Of a DNA stretch of 64,000 bases, positions 9,067 through 17,523 are shown in pieces. Each line of letters begins with the position of its first letter. Positions within the stretch are counted from its first letter, which is position 1. The notes beneath the pieces were generated by a model. The model had not been told where the DNA came from, did no database searches, and was given only the letters and a program-made list of their open reading frames with translations. Both the position numbers and the translations under genes were made by a program. This DNA is from Pseudomonas pharyngis (GTDB lineage: Bacteria; Pseudomonadota; Gammaproteobacteria; Pseudomonadales; Pseudomonadaceae), in the NCBI RefSeq assembly GCF_021602345.1, contig NZ_BQID01000001.1, positions 124,001-188,000 on the forward strand, read 5' to 3'.

Positions 9067-10935
9067 TCACAGGGTTTTCATGAATTCGATCAGCGCACGC
9101 TTGTCGTCGTCCGACAGCGTCGTGCCGTACAGGTGACCGCTGTTGTGGTTGCCCTCCAGGCGCGTGTCGTAGGTGAAATCCGCCGAGGCTTTGGCCTGGG
9201 CGCCACTGGTCACGAAGCCAACGTTGACCGGGTCGTAGACATCGGAGCCGGTGATGAACACCTGTGGACGTTTTTCCGGCGGTTGCAGCAAGTCCCACAG
9301 GGTCGGCACCGAGCCGTTGTGCAGATACGGCGCGCGCAGCCAGATGCCGTCGGTGGGCGTGTTGCTGTAGCTCTGGGTCTTGCGGTAGGCGCCGAAATCG
9401 AACGGCGGTTTCTTGAAGGTGTGGAACGCCGCCACCAGCCCGGTGGTGAACGAGTTCAGCCGGTGCGGATCGGTGCCGAGCTGGTCGATATTGGTGGTGA
9501 CCTGCCCGGTGTCGACGCGACCGAAATCGTGACAACCCGCGCAGTTAGCCTCCCACACCGGTTTGCCCTGAGCGACCTTGGCCTGATCCAGTGCCCACGG
9601 CCACGCCGGCGCCTTGTGCCCGAGCAGCCAGTTGGTCACCCGATTGAAGCTCGGCGGCAGCACTGACTCCGGCGTCGCGCCCACGGCCATCGCGGCGGCG
9701 TAGTTGCGCTCGTGGATCTTGTTGTTATTGCCGTCCCAGTGCAGGTACATCGATTCCCGGGGTTTCTGGTTCCACACTTGCGGCAGGTCGACGGTGCCGA
9801 TGGTCGAGTCATCCGGGAAACCGAACACCACCATTTTCGTCGGGTTGAAGGTGTCGGTTCGCCCCGGTCCCTGTTGCGGGCGCAGCTTCTGCCAGGCGTA
9901 GGCCTGCTTCTGTTTGAGCAGCGCGGTCTTGGCCATCGGGATGATCAGGTAACGGTTGTAGAGCTTCTCGAAAAAGCCGAGTTGGAATTTGCTGTTGATC
10001 GCCGCCATCACCGCGTCGGTGGTGAATTTCGGATCACTGGCGCAATCGTAGGCGAACCACTGGAAGGCCTGCAGTTGCAGGGTATTGGCCGGTGCGCTCG
10101 GCACATTCACCGCGACGTCGCTGGCATTCGCCCGGTAGGAACCGGTGTGGCACAGCGCGCAGTTCGGCTCGACGGTCGGGTAGCCGACCTGTCGCTTGGC
10201 CATGCCGATCGGCAGGTCCTTGCCGTTCTCGAACAGGAAACCGAAAACTTCCCAGCCACCGGGTTTCGGCAGTTTTTCCGGGCACATCTGCGGCAGCACC
10301 GAGAACAGGTAATAGGGAATCCGCGCTTCGATACCGAGACCGATAGCGGCGTATTTGTAGTGGTCTTCGTCGGAGGCGTAATCCTGCTCCGGCACCACGC
10401 GCAGCATCTGATACCAGGTCTGGTAACCGATGAACGCCAGCAGCGCCACCACGACCAGCGTGCCGACCTTGAACCCGTGGCTCTGCCAGTGCCGCGCCCA
10501 CGCCGCCCGCCATTCGCGCCAGCCATCACAGAGCAGCGCCAAGGGTCGGTTTTCAGGAGGGGTGCCGAGGTACAGCAGGATGCCGAGGATCAGGAAAAAG
10601 CCCAGGTCGCCCATCAGCATCGGCACGAACACCGAGCCCTGGCTGCTGGTGTTGATCAGGTAGATCCAGAACGCCACGGCGATCAACCGCGTCAGCACGC
10701 ACAACCAGGAATGCACCACATAGCGCGGCGCGTTGAAGCCCGACGGCATGTAGAACACGCTGATACCCACCAGCAGCATCCCGGCGTTTTCCAGCCACGG
10801 GTCGGAGAGTTGCGGCGGCAGGCCGACCACCGATGTCAGCAACCCCGGCGCAAACAGCGCCGGGATCGCGAACACCATGTTCATCGCAATGCCGAGCCAG
10901 ATGAAGCGTTGAAACCAGCGGATGTAGCTGTCCAT
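9067..10935 (-). CDS. Membrane-anchored dihaem cytochrome c
   Basis: 622 residues. The first about 180 residues have four to five hydrophobic segments (for example FIWLGIAMNMVFAIPALF, LGFFLILGILLYL, GTLVVVALLAFIGY). A large periplasmic part follows with two haem c motifs, CALCH and CAGCH, the second in the W-E-A-N-C context of di-haem peroxidase-like proteins. It could accept electrons from the co-encoded GMC oxidoreductase and pass them to the respiratory chain; that is inference. ATG 10935 is preferred over ATG 10944, since AAGGA is only correctly spaced for the former. A REP pair separates it from the upstream gene. Confidence 0.82.
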   Translation of the reverse strand: MDSYIRWFQRFIWLGIAMNMVFAIPALFAPGLLTSVVGLPPQLSDPWLENAGMLLVGISVFYMPSGFNAPRYVVHSWLCVLTRLIAVAFWIYLINTSSQGSVFVPMLMGDLGFFLILGILLYLGTPPENRPLALLCDGWREWRAAWARHWQSHGFKVGTLVVVALLAFIGYQTWYQMLRVVPEQDYASDEDHYKYAAIGLGIEARIPYYLFSVLPQMCPEKLPKPGGWEVFGFLFENGKDLPIGMAKRQVGYPTVEPNCALCHTGSYRANASDVAVNVPSAPANTLQLQAFQWFAYDCASDPKFTTDAVMAAINSKFQLGFFEKLYNRYLIIPMAKTALLKQKQAYAWQKLRPQQGPGRTDTFNPTKMVVFGFPDDSTIGTVDLPQVWNQKPRESMYLHWDGNNNKIHERNYAAAMAVGATPESVLPPSFNRVTNWLLGHKAPAWPWALDQAKVAQGKPVWEANCAGCHDFGRVDTGQVTTNIDQLGTDPHRLNSFTTGLVAAFHTFKKPPFDFGAYRKTQSYSNTPTDGIWLRAPYLHNGSVPTLWDLLQPPEKRPQVFITGSDVYDPVNVGFVTSGAQAKASADFTYDTRLEGNHNSGHLYGTTLSDDDKRALIEFMKTL

Positions 10936-10987
10936 GTCATCCATTTCCTTGTGCAGACCGGAGAGATATAGCGCCCGACACCCCGCC

Positions 10988-11054
10988 ATCGCTGGCAGGC
11001 CAGCTCCCACCAATGCGCATCGCATTCCAATGTGGGAGCGAGCCTGCTCGCGAT
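10988..11054. repeat. REP pair (one arm diverged)
   Basis: ATCGCTGGCAGGCCAGCTCCC at 10988 and the inverted GTGGGAGCGAGCCTGCTCGC ending at 11054. It sits inside the presumed GMC-cytochrome operon, downstream of the fusion gene. Confidence 0.9.
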
Positions 11055-11075
11055 TGCAGTCGACTCGGTTTCAAG

Positions 11076-14000
11076 TCAACCGAGGGCCGTTTTCTCCAGG
11101 TGTTCAAGGATGATCGGATACACATCGACCACCGCGTTCTTGCCGAACATGCAGTCGATGTGGCCGTAACCCGGCACCACATGCCGGCTGTAGCGCTCCG
11201 GCCCATGCTTCTCGCAAACCTTCTGATAAGTCTTGAGCGTACTTTCCGGCAGATAACACTGGTTATCGGCGCCGCTGATGAAGCAGATCGGCATGGTCAG
11301 CCGATCAAAGTGCGGCATGTACACGTCGTGCCCTTTGAAATCCACCAGATGCCCTTTGCGCACGATCAGCGCCAGGTGCTCGAAGGTCTCGATGTTCGAC
11401 TCGCCGAACAGCTCGTGCAGGTTGTCGTGCAGCGTTTCATTGAGGGTGTCGTGGCGATACAGCGAGGCGTACATGAAGGTGATGCGGTGGCACACCGGAT
11501 TGGTGCAATAGCCCTGGGCTTCGATTCGCGCGTAGCCGTTGAGCGCCTTGTCGTAGAGCCGGTTGAACCAGTTCTCCTTGCTGTCGGCGTAGGCGGTCAT
11601 GGATTTGATGCCGATCGCGTCGAGCATTCCCGGCAAGTGCAGACCGGCCTTCAACCCCGTTGCGGTCGCGACCACCGTGTCGGCGGCAATCTGCGAGCAG
11701 ACCACCGAACGCACGCCCTGCAAGCCGGCGAGCAATGACATGAAGAACGTGGTCGCGCCATAGCAATGCACCACGCACTGCACGTCCTTGGCTTTGGTTT
11801 CCTGCTGGATCTGCGCGATGGCGGCCTTGAAGTCGTACTGGGCGATCTGGTCGCCGTTCCATTCTTTCTTGCTTGCCGGCAGCAGGATGCTCACCCGGAA
11901 ATCCAGCAGCCACACGTCGTAGTCGTGCTTGCACAGAAACTCAAGCAGGTTGGTCTGGATCGTATCGGTGGAAAAGATATTCGAGCCCACCCCCAGGCCA
12001 TGCACCAGCATCACCGGGCCTTTGCTGCCGGCCTGATAGCGGGTCAGGCGCAACTGCACGCCGTCTTCGGTGGAGAAGAAATGCACGGCCGGCGTCGGCG
12101 CATCCAGTGGCCGTTTCAGCCGTGGCGGTGCGTCGGGGTTGAAGTATTTGTCACCGGCGAACACCCCACCGTAACTCTCCCAGAGAATCCCGGCGAAGAA
12201 CTTGCCGAACCGCGCCAGCCCTTCGATGCGCTCACGCTCGTTGCGCGCATTGAGGACTTTCATGGTGGTCATCTGCTTGGCGAAATCGGTCGGTTTGATG
12301 TGCATCACCCCGGAGCCGATCACCTCGCCGGTCTTGTCCGGCCCGCGATACAGCGTGACGTAGAGGGTGCTGGTGTCATGCCAGATATTCAGCACGCCGT
12401 TGTCTTCCGGCACGGTCTTGAAGGCGCTGAAGAAGTAGTCGTTGCCGTCCTCGGCGGTCAGTTTCATGTCGTACTTCATGTGGCGCGTATCGACCTGCTG
12501 TTCGAATTGCTCGAACAGGTTGAACACACCGTTGCTGGCGGTCAGCGGTTCTGGCGACAGCGCCGGAGCGATCACCGTGCCGACGATGGTCGCGGCGTGT
12601 TCCGGCTCCTTGATCATCCGGTTGAGGTCGTTGGCGGTGATGGTCAGGGTGAAGTCGATCGGCGAGTTGTCCGCCTCGCCGCGTTTGGCGGCCGCCTCGT
12701 AAACCTTGAGGTCGGTGCTTTGCGCGGCGGTGAAGGCGCGGGAGAAGTAGCCTTTCATGGTTTCAGTGAACTGCACGCCAAGGGTCGGCGGCGCGGTCTG
12801 TTTGCGCGGCGCCGACGGCAGCGTGTAGTCGATCGTCCAGCCTCGGTCTGCCGCCAGCAGGCCCATGTTGCGCTCGCTCACGGCGGAGATGGTCAGCAGC
12901 GGATTGACCGCCAGTGACGTCGGGATCACCGCGCCGTCGGTCACGTACAGGTTAGCGTAGACATCGGTGCCACTGGCGCCGCTGAACACCTGGCCCTTGT
13001 GGTTGACCACGCCTTGCGCGGCGTCTTCGCCCATCACGCAACCACCGAGCGGATGCACCGAGACGATGCTGTGCTTGAGCAGCTTGGTCCAGATCGGATT
13101 CTCGACCCAGATCCCGCCCAGGGCCTTGGTGCTCTGGTACAGGCGTTGGTTGCCGATCTTGAAGTTTTCCTGCTCGCCGACACCCGGCCAGTCGATGCGC
13201 AGTTGATCCTTGCTGTCGAGAACCATGCGTCCCTGGCCGCTGTCGTGGCTCATGATCAGGTAGGTCTGCATGTTGTGCAGCGCGCCGTGATACGGGCCGC
13301 GCAGGAAGCTTTCAGCTTCGCGCTCCTTGTACTTCACCTTGCCACTGAAGCTGTCGTCGGTGGGCTTGCCGATCATTTCGGCGAACCCGGCCATCGCCGG
13401 CACCATCGGCCGGCCGAGCGCGCCGGGGATCGAGCCTTCCTCGATGACCATGCGACTGCTGCGGTCACCCTCGGTGCGCATGTCGATGATCGAGGTGATG
13501 CATGGGCCGACCGGTTGCAGTTCCTTGGCCGAATGCGCGCCGAAACCGATGCCGTTGATGGTCTGCTCACAGTTGTGGCCGAAGCCGAGGATGTCGCCGT
13601 TGCCGCTCATGTTCTCGCCGAGCTGGCCGGACATCGCCAGGCCTTTGTCCCGCGAACGCAGCAGAATTTCAGTGGAGCCGAGGGTGCCGGCAGACACCAC
13701 TACGATGTCAGCCTTCACGAACAAGGTCGGGGCGTCGAACTTCTCGCGGCCGCTGTCCAGGTACTGGAAGTGCACGATCCAGCCATTGCCGTCCCGCTCC
13801 AGATGCCGCACCTGGGCCTGACAGAAAATCTCCGCGCCGTGATTGGTGGCGTCCGGCAGGTAGTTCATCAGCGTGGTGTTCTTGGCCTTGTTGTTACAAC
13901 CCGAAACGCAGTCGCCACAGTGGTTGCACGGCAGTTGCTCGACGCCGACGTGGTTGAGGTTGTTCGGCAGTTTGTCGAAGGTCACGTTGATCGGCGGCTT

Positions 14001-14528
14001 GTAGAAGTGCGCGCCTTGCTTGAGGAAGTCTGCCGATTTTTTGTTGGCATCGAGTTTCGGCAGGTTCGGCGCGGTGCTCGGGTAGGGATTGGGTTTGAGC
14101 ATCTCCCGGGCCCTGGCGTAACCCGCCTTGAGCAAGCCGTCGTGGTCCTCGCGTACCGCCAGGGGCCAGCGCGGATCCTGAAACACATCGACAGTCGGCT
14201 CCAGGGAAACGTTGGCATTGATCAGCGACGTGCCACCGAGGCCGCAACCGACCACCACGTTCTGCTGCGCGTTGACGTGCAGGTCGAACAGTCCGGTGCG
14301 CGAGCCGATGTGGCCGTCCGGATCGTGCACCTGCAACTCTTCGGTCGCGGCGATCATGGTGTTGGGGTATTCGCCGGGCTGGATCTCCCGACCGCGTTCC
14401 AGCAGACAGACCCTTTTACCGGCCCGGGACAGGCGCGACGCGGCAATGCCGCCGCCATACCCGGAGCCGATGACGATCACGTCGTAGTGTTCCTTGATGT
14501 CGCTGATGGGCGTTGCGATCCGTGTCAT
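11076..14528 (-). CDS. GMC oxidoreductase fused to an alpha/beta hydrolase
   Basis: 1150 residues, about twice the size of a normal GMC enzyme. The N-terminal half is a cholesterol-oxidase/glucose-dehydrogenase type flavoenzyme: FAD motif GSGYGGG (21-27), GCGLGGTSLINAN, a Cys cluster C201-x2-C204-x2-C207-x3-C211, and catalytic HPLGGC with His492. The C-terminal about 350 residues form an alpha/beta hydrolase: LVHGLGVGSNIF, then a nucleophile elbow VHCYGAT with Cys922 where Ser is usual, an Asp in FISGAD, and a His in VPGYGHIDCM. No signal peptide is visible. The substrate is unknown; a hydrophobic alcohol or ester processed by both halves is plausible. It is first in a putative operon with a dihaem cytochrome and a phosphoesterase. 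Confidence 0.88.
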   Translation of the reverse strand: MTRIATPISDIKEHYDVIVIGSGYGGGIAASRLSRAGKRVCLLERGREIQPGEYPNTMIAATEELQVHDPDGHIGSRTGLFDLHVNAQQNVVVGCGLGGTSLINANVSLEPTVDVFQDPRWPLAVREDHDGLLKAGYARAREMLKPNPYPSTAPNLPKLDANKKSADFLKQGAHFYKPPINVTFDKLPNNLNHVGVEQLPCNHCGDCVSGCNNKAKNTTLMNYLPDATNHGAEIFCQAQVRHLERDGNGWIVHFQYLDSGREKFDAPTLFVKADIVVVSAGTLGSTEILLRSRDKGLAMSGQLGENMSGNGDILGFGHNCEQTINGIGFGAHSAKELQPVGPCITSIIDMRTEGDRSSRMVIEEGSIPGALGRPMVPAMAGFAEMIGKPTDDSFSGKVKYKEREAESFLRGPYHGALHNMQTYLIMSHDSGQGRMVLDSKDQLRIDWPGVGEQENFKIGNQRLYQSTKALGGIWVENPIWTKLLKHSIVSVHPLGGCVMGEDAAQGVVNHKGQVFSGASGTDVYANLYVTDGAVIPTSLAVNPLLTISAVSERNMGLLAADRGWTIDYTLPSAPRKQTAPPTLGVQFTETMKGYFSRAFTAAQSTDLKVYEAAAKRGEADNSPIDFTLTITANDLNRMIKEPEHAATIVGTVIAPALSPEPLTASNGVFNLFEQFEQQVDTRHMKYDMKLTAEDGNDYFFSAFKTVPEDNGVLNIWHDTSTLYVTLYRGPDKTGEVIGSGVMHIKPTDFAKQMTTMKVLNARNERERIEGLARFGKFFAGILWESYGGVFAGDKYFNPDAPPRLKRPLDAPTPAVHFFSTEDGVQLRLTRYQAGSKGPVMLVHGLGVGSNIFSTDTIQTNLLEFLCKHDYDVWLLDFRVSILLPASKKEWNGDQIAQYDFKAAIAQIQQETKAKDVQCVVHCYGATTFFMSLLAGLQGVRSVVCSQIAADTVVATATGLKAGLHLPGMLDAIGIKSMTAYADSKENWFNRLYDKALNGYARIEAQGYCTNPVCHRITFMYASLYRHDTLNETLHDNLHELFGESNIETFEHLALIVRKGHLVDFKGHDVYMPHFDRLTMPICFISGADNQCYLPESTLKTYQKVCEKHGPERYSRHVVPGYGHIDCMFGKNAVVDVYPIILEHLEKTALG

Positions 14529-14651
14529 GAGGTGGTTCCTCTCTCAGGCAGATGGGGCAACTCTGCGGTTGCCTGCAATCGATGGGCGAACGGGCACCTG
14601 GCCTTCGGGTAATCCCGACGGCAGTACAGCGGTTTGGGCAGGAATCAGGCG

Positions 14652-14768
14652 CTACAGACGGGCGTGCTGATTGGCGGCACGACGCAACGTGCGCTTGCGC
14701 GGCGAAGGTGCCGGCAGAGCACGAAGCATGCAGGGGTTGAGGGGTAAGCGGTAGGGCCGGGTATCCAT
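14652..14768 (-). CDS. Possible small Arg-rich protein (38 aa)
   Basis: Short frame starting MDTRPYRLPLNPCMLRALP and ending in an Arg/Ala-rich tail before TAG. AGGGAGAA lies about 7 nt before the ATG, which is the main support. A perfect DnaA box (14791-14799) overlaps the region just upstream. No family is recognised. It could equally be chance in GC-rich spacer. Confidence 0.3.
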   Translation of the reverse strand: MDTRPYRLPLNPCMLRALPAPSPRKRTLRRAANQHARL

Positions 14769-14790
14769 CACGCGTTCTCCCTGAACCAGA

Positions 14791-15459
14791 TGTGGATAAG
14801 TGACAGCTGTCCTTGTGCCATTGCAGTGAAGACAGGCACCGGATCGAAGTCAAGGCAGGCTCTTAGAACTGTATGAAATCTGATCAATTGCCTTTTGGAC
14901 TAAGCCCGCCGGGGGTTGCAGGGTTTGGCGAACAAGTTATCCACATAGCCACCCACAGCTAATGGGGACAACTGTGGATGATCTGGAAAAATAATCGCGG
15001 TTTTGTGAAGAAAAACCGTGACTTATCCAGAAGCAGGGTTTCCATAAGCGATTGACTGTTTTTTGATCAAGTCGCTACATGGCACGGATTACGTGGCTTA
15101 CAGAGGATGGCGAACACCTTATCCACAGAAGCGCCAACAGAGTTCGGGGGTAACTTGGCGGATGCTGTGGAAAAGCGCTGGGGGCGTTGATAAATCGGGG
15201 TTTGCGTGGGGATCGGTGGTTTAAAAAGCTGAATTGAACGTTTTTTGATCAGATCCTTGTAAGCCACGGTTTATCTGGCTCTTAGCGGATAGCGAACATC
15301 TTATCCACAGAAGCGCCAACAGAGATTGGGGGCAAGTCCGGGAGTTGTTCTGGAGAAAAACTCAGAAAAAACCGCTAGTTAGACTGGTTGTTTTTTGATC
15401 TGGGGGCTGGAGAGCTTGATTGGCGTGGGGTGCAGGGAGGGGCGAACACGTTATCCACA
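14791..15459. other. DnaA-box cluster in an intergenic region
   Basis: Five perfect DnaA boxes (TTATCCACA or its complement) in 669 bp: 14791-14799 (reverse), 14937-14945, 15119-15127, 15301-15309 and 15451-15459. One-mismatch boxes lie at 14973-14981, 15023-15031 and 15166-15174. About 0.005 perfect boxes would be expected by chance in this length. No gene of size is present at 14529-15522 apart from the 38-aa possibility. A DnaA-titrating or DnaA-reloading locus is the simplest reading. Confidence 0.75.
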
Positions 15460-15480
15460 AATCCGCCAACAGGGATTGTG
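14876..15480 (+). repeat. Degenerate tandem repeat, four units, one DnaA box each
   Basis: Units begin near 14876 (degenerate), 15058, 15240 and 15390, giving periods of about 182, 182 and 150 bp. Units 2-4 start with GTTTTTTGATC, and exactly 61 bp later each has TTATCCACA. In all four units the box follows GCGAACA plus two or three bases. In the last three units it is followed by a CCGCCAACAG or GCGCCAACAG stretch and a G-rich run. The bases between these anchors have diverged strongly, so the anchors appear to be under selection. Confidence 0.8.
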
Positions 15481-15489
15481 GGTAAAGCG

Positions 15490-15510
15490 CCCTCTCCCAA
15501 AGGGAGAGGG
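15490..15510. repeat. CCCTCTCCC/GGGAGAGGG stem-loop
   Basis: Perfect 9-bp stem with an AAA loop, 12 bp beyond the etfB stop codon. It matches the end sequences of the MITE-like elements in this window and could mark the 3' end of the dgc-etf transcript. There is no T-tract. Confidence 0.6.
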
Positions 15511-15522
15511 TCAGCAAAGGTC

Positions 15523-16293
15523 TCAGCGGACAACACCTTCTTCGATCAGCAGTTTGAGAATGGCTTCAGCACCAGCCTGCGCCGTCACGCCTTTCAGGAC
15601 TTGCCCACCACCGCCACTGGCCTTGGCCGTCGCCGCCTTCATCCGGTCCGCCCCGCTCTTGGCCTTGATCACCTTCAACCGTTTCGGCCGGGGCTTGGCC
15701 GGTTGCAGGGTCGCCACCGCGAGCAGTTCGTCATCCACCACTTCCACGTCTTTCGCCTGAAGAACGCCACGTCGCGCCGGGCCATAAGCACTCTGCCGAG
15801 GCTTGGGTGCAGCGTTATCCACAGTCGCCAGAAACGGCAGGCGCACCTTCAACCGGCGCCGCTGCCCGCGAGGCAACGCTTGCAGCACCAGCGCCGAACC
15901 GTCGTTGATCGACTCGACCTGCGCCAGACCCACCACCAATGGCCAGCCCAGTCCTTCGGCCAGCAGAAACGGCAGCATTCCCGAACCTTCTCCGGTTTCC
16001 GCCTGACTGCCGGTCAGTACGACTTGCGCGCCAGCATCACGCAGATAGTCGGTCAACGCCGGCAGCGCATCGGCGCCCGCCGGTTGTTCCAGCACGTGCA
16101 ACTGTTCCAGTCCCATGCCCAGATAGGCGCGCAGCGCCGGTTCCGCGATGTCGCCGGCGTGCAGCACTTGCAGGTTATCCCCCGCCAGTTGCAGGCCGAG
16201 CTCCACCGCGCGGGCGTCCTGATCGGCGCGGCGCGGGCGGCCGGAGGTCGGGTGGGCGCCGATTGAAACCAGACTGATGATCTTTGTGCTCAT
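15523..16293 (-). CDS. etfB: Electron transfer flavoprotein, beta subunit (dgc-linked)
   Basis: 256 residues of the ETF beta/FixA family. It carries the AMP-binding fold with SIGAHPTSGRPRRADQDARA near the start, GSQAETGEGSGMLPF, and a basic Lys/Arg-rich C-terminal third. With EtfA it should accept electrons from dimethylglycine demethylation and deliver them to the membrane. AAGGAAC precedes the start at 16293. It is the last gene of the dipeptidase-DUF5943-dgcA-dgcB-etfA-etfB operon. It is a pathway-specific ETF, diverged from the housekeeping type. A perfect DnaA box (15815-15823) lies within the reading frame. Confidence 0.88.
   Translation of the reverse strand: MSTKIISLVSIGAHPTSGRPRRADQDARAVELGLQLAGDNLQVLHAGDIAEPALRAYLGMGLEQLHVLEQPAGADALPALTDYLRDAGAQVVLTGSQAETGEGSGMLPFLLAEGLGWPLVVGLAQVESINDGSALVLQALPRGQRRRLKVRLPFLATVDNAAPKPRQSAYGPARRGVLQAKDVEVVDDELLAVATLQPAKPRPKRLKVIKAKSGADRMKAATAKASGGGGQVLKGVTAQAGAEAILKLLIEEGVVR
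15815..15823 (+). other. Perfect DnaA box inside etfB
   Basis: TTATCCACA, continuing the cluster of the adjacent intergenic region into coding sequence. Confidence 0.6.
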
Positions 16294-16302
16294 AACCGTT
16301 CC

Positions 16303-17523
16303 TTAAGCCGCATCGCGCTTGGCTTCGTTGCGGTAAGCCTCTACCGCCGCGATCAAGGCCTGAAGAATTTCCGCGCTTTCGCCGATCACCGACAGGTCGG
16401 CACGCTTGATCATGTCGCAACCCGGATCGAGGTTGATCGCCACCACTTTGTCGCAGGCACCGATGCCCTGCAGGTGCTGGATCGCCCCGGAAATCCCCAC
16501 GGCCACGTATACCCGCGCCGTAACCCAGGTGCCGGACGCGCCGACCTGGCGGTCGCGGGCCATGAAGCCGTCGTCCACCGCCACCCGCGAGGCGCCTTCG
16601 GTGGCGCCGAGAGCGGCGGCGGTCCTGTGGAAAAGCTCCCAGTCCTTGACCCCGTTACCACCTGAGAAGATGAACTCGGCTTCGGCCATCGGAATCGCTG
16701 CCGGATCCACCGCCACCGCACCCAGATCCTCGATCCGCGACAGGCTGCGTGCGACGGGTGTGGATAACTCCACCGGCAGCGCTTCGTGCCGGGTTTCGCT
16801 GACCGGTTCCGCACATTCGGCAGACGCCAGAATCAACCGCGCCACCGGGCGGGCCAGATCCTGCAACCCGGCACCGGCGCGGCCGATGCACTCCTGATCC
16901 TTGACCTGCCACACCCGTGTCGCCGGACGTTCACCCAGAGCAGCAGCAAAGCGCCGACCGAGTTCGCCGCCACCGCTGCGGCTGTCCGGCAGCAGCCAGT
17001 GACGCGGGTTGAACTGGTTATCCACAGCCCGCAGGCCCTGGATCCGTTGCTCCGGTGCATAACCGCTGAATTCTTCGCCTTCCAGCACCAGCAAGCGGTC
17101 AACGCCTGCGGTGGCGAAAGCGTTTTCCTTGTGCTCACCGAACACCACGGCCAGCACCGCGCCGTCGCTGCCGGCCAGCTGATGAGCCAGACCGAGCAGG
17201 TCACGGTCGTGGCTGCTTAGACGACCACCGACCATGTCCGGAACCACGCTGATGTAGAACGCCGGGGCCGGCACCTGATGCAGCGGCAATTGCACTTCGA
17301 CCGCGGCCGAGCGTTTGACCGCCCCGCCCTGTTGAGCGCCGCTGCGGTCGATGCGCTTGATGCCGTTCGGTCCGATGAAGCCGATGCCGTGCAGGTTCTT
17401 GCGGATGATCCCGTTGGGGCCCATCCAGCTGTGTTGCGCCGGTTGCATGGCCGCGTGCAGCGGGTGCAGGCGGTTGCGTGCGATCCATTCGGCGCGGGGG
17501 TCGCGGCGGATAATGTCGCTCAT
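16303..17523 (-). CDS. etfA: Electron transfer flavoprotein, alpha subunit (dgc-linked)
   Basis: 406 residues, longer than typical ETF alpha (about 310). It has an N-terminal extension of about 70 residues containing repeated GPNGI(I/K)RK motifs. The FAD domain is recognisable at the C-terminus: VGASGTWVTARVYVAVGISG, followed by the segment GACDKVVAINLDP. The ATG overlaps the dgcB stop (ATGA at 17520-17523 in the sense strand), implying translational coupling. The product pairs with EtfB encoded 9 nt downstream. Two perfect DnaA boxes (16759-16767 reverse, 17018-17026) are embedded. Confidence 0.88.
   Translation of the reverse strand: MSDIIRRDPRAEWIARNRLHPLHAAMQPAQHSWMGPNGIIRKNLHGIGFIGPNGIKRIDRSGAQQGGAVKRSAAVEVQLPLHQVPAPAFYISVVPDMVGGRLSSHDRDLLGLAHQLAGSDGAVLAVVFGEHKENAFATAGVDRLLVLEGEEFSGYAPEQRIQGLRAVDNQFNPRHWLLPDSRSGGGELGRRFAAALGERPATRVWQVKDQECIGRAGAGLQDLARPVARLILASAECAEPVSETRHEALPVELSTPVARSLSRIEDLGAVAVDPAAIPMAEAEFIFSGGNGVKDWELFHRTAAALGATEGASRVAVDDGFMARDRQVGASGTWVTARVYVAVGISGAIQHLQGIGACDKVVAINLDPGCDMIKRADLSVIGESAEILQALIAAVEAYRNEAKRDAA
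16759..16767 (-). other. Perfect DnaA box inside etfA (reverse)
   Basis: TGTGGATAA, the complement of TTATCCACA, 1.3 kb into the dgc-etf operon from its 3' end. Confidence 0.55.
17018..17026 (+). other. Perfect DnaA box inside etfA
   Basis: TTATCCACA within codons of etfA; the eighth perfect box within 2.24 kb (14791-17026). Confidence 0.55.
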
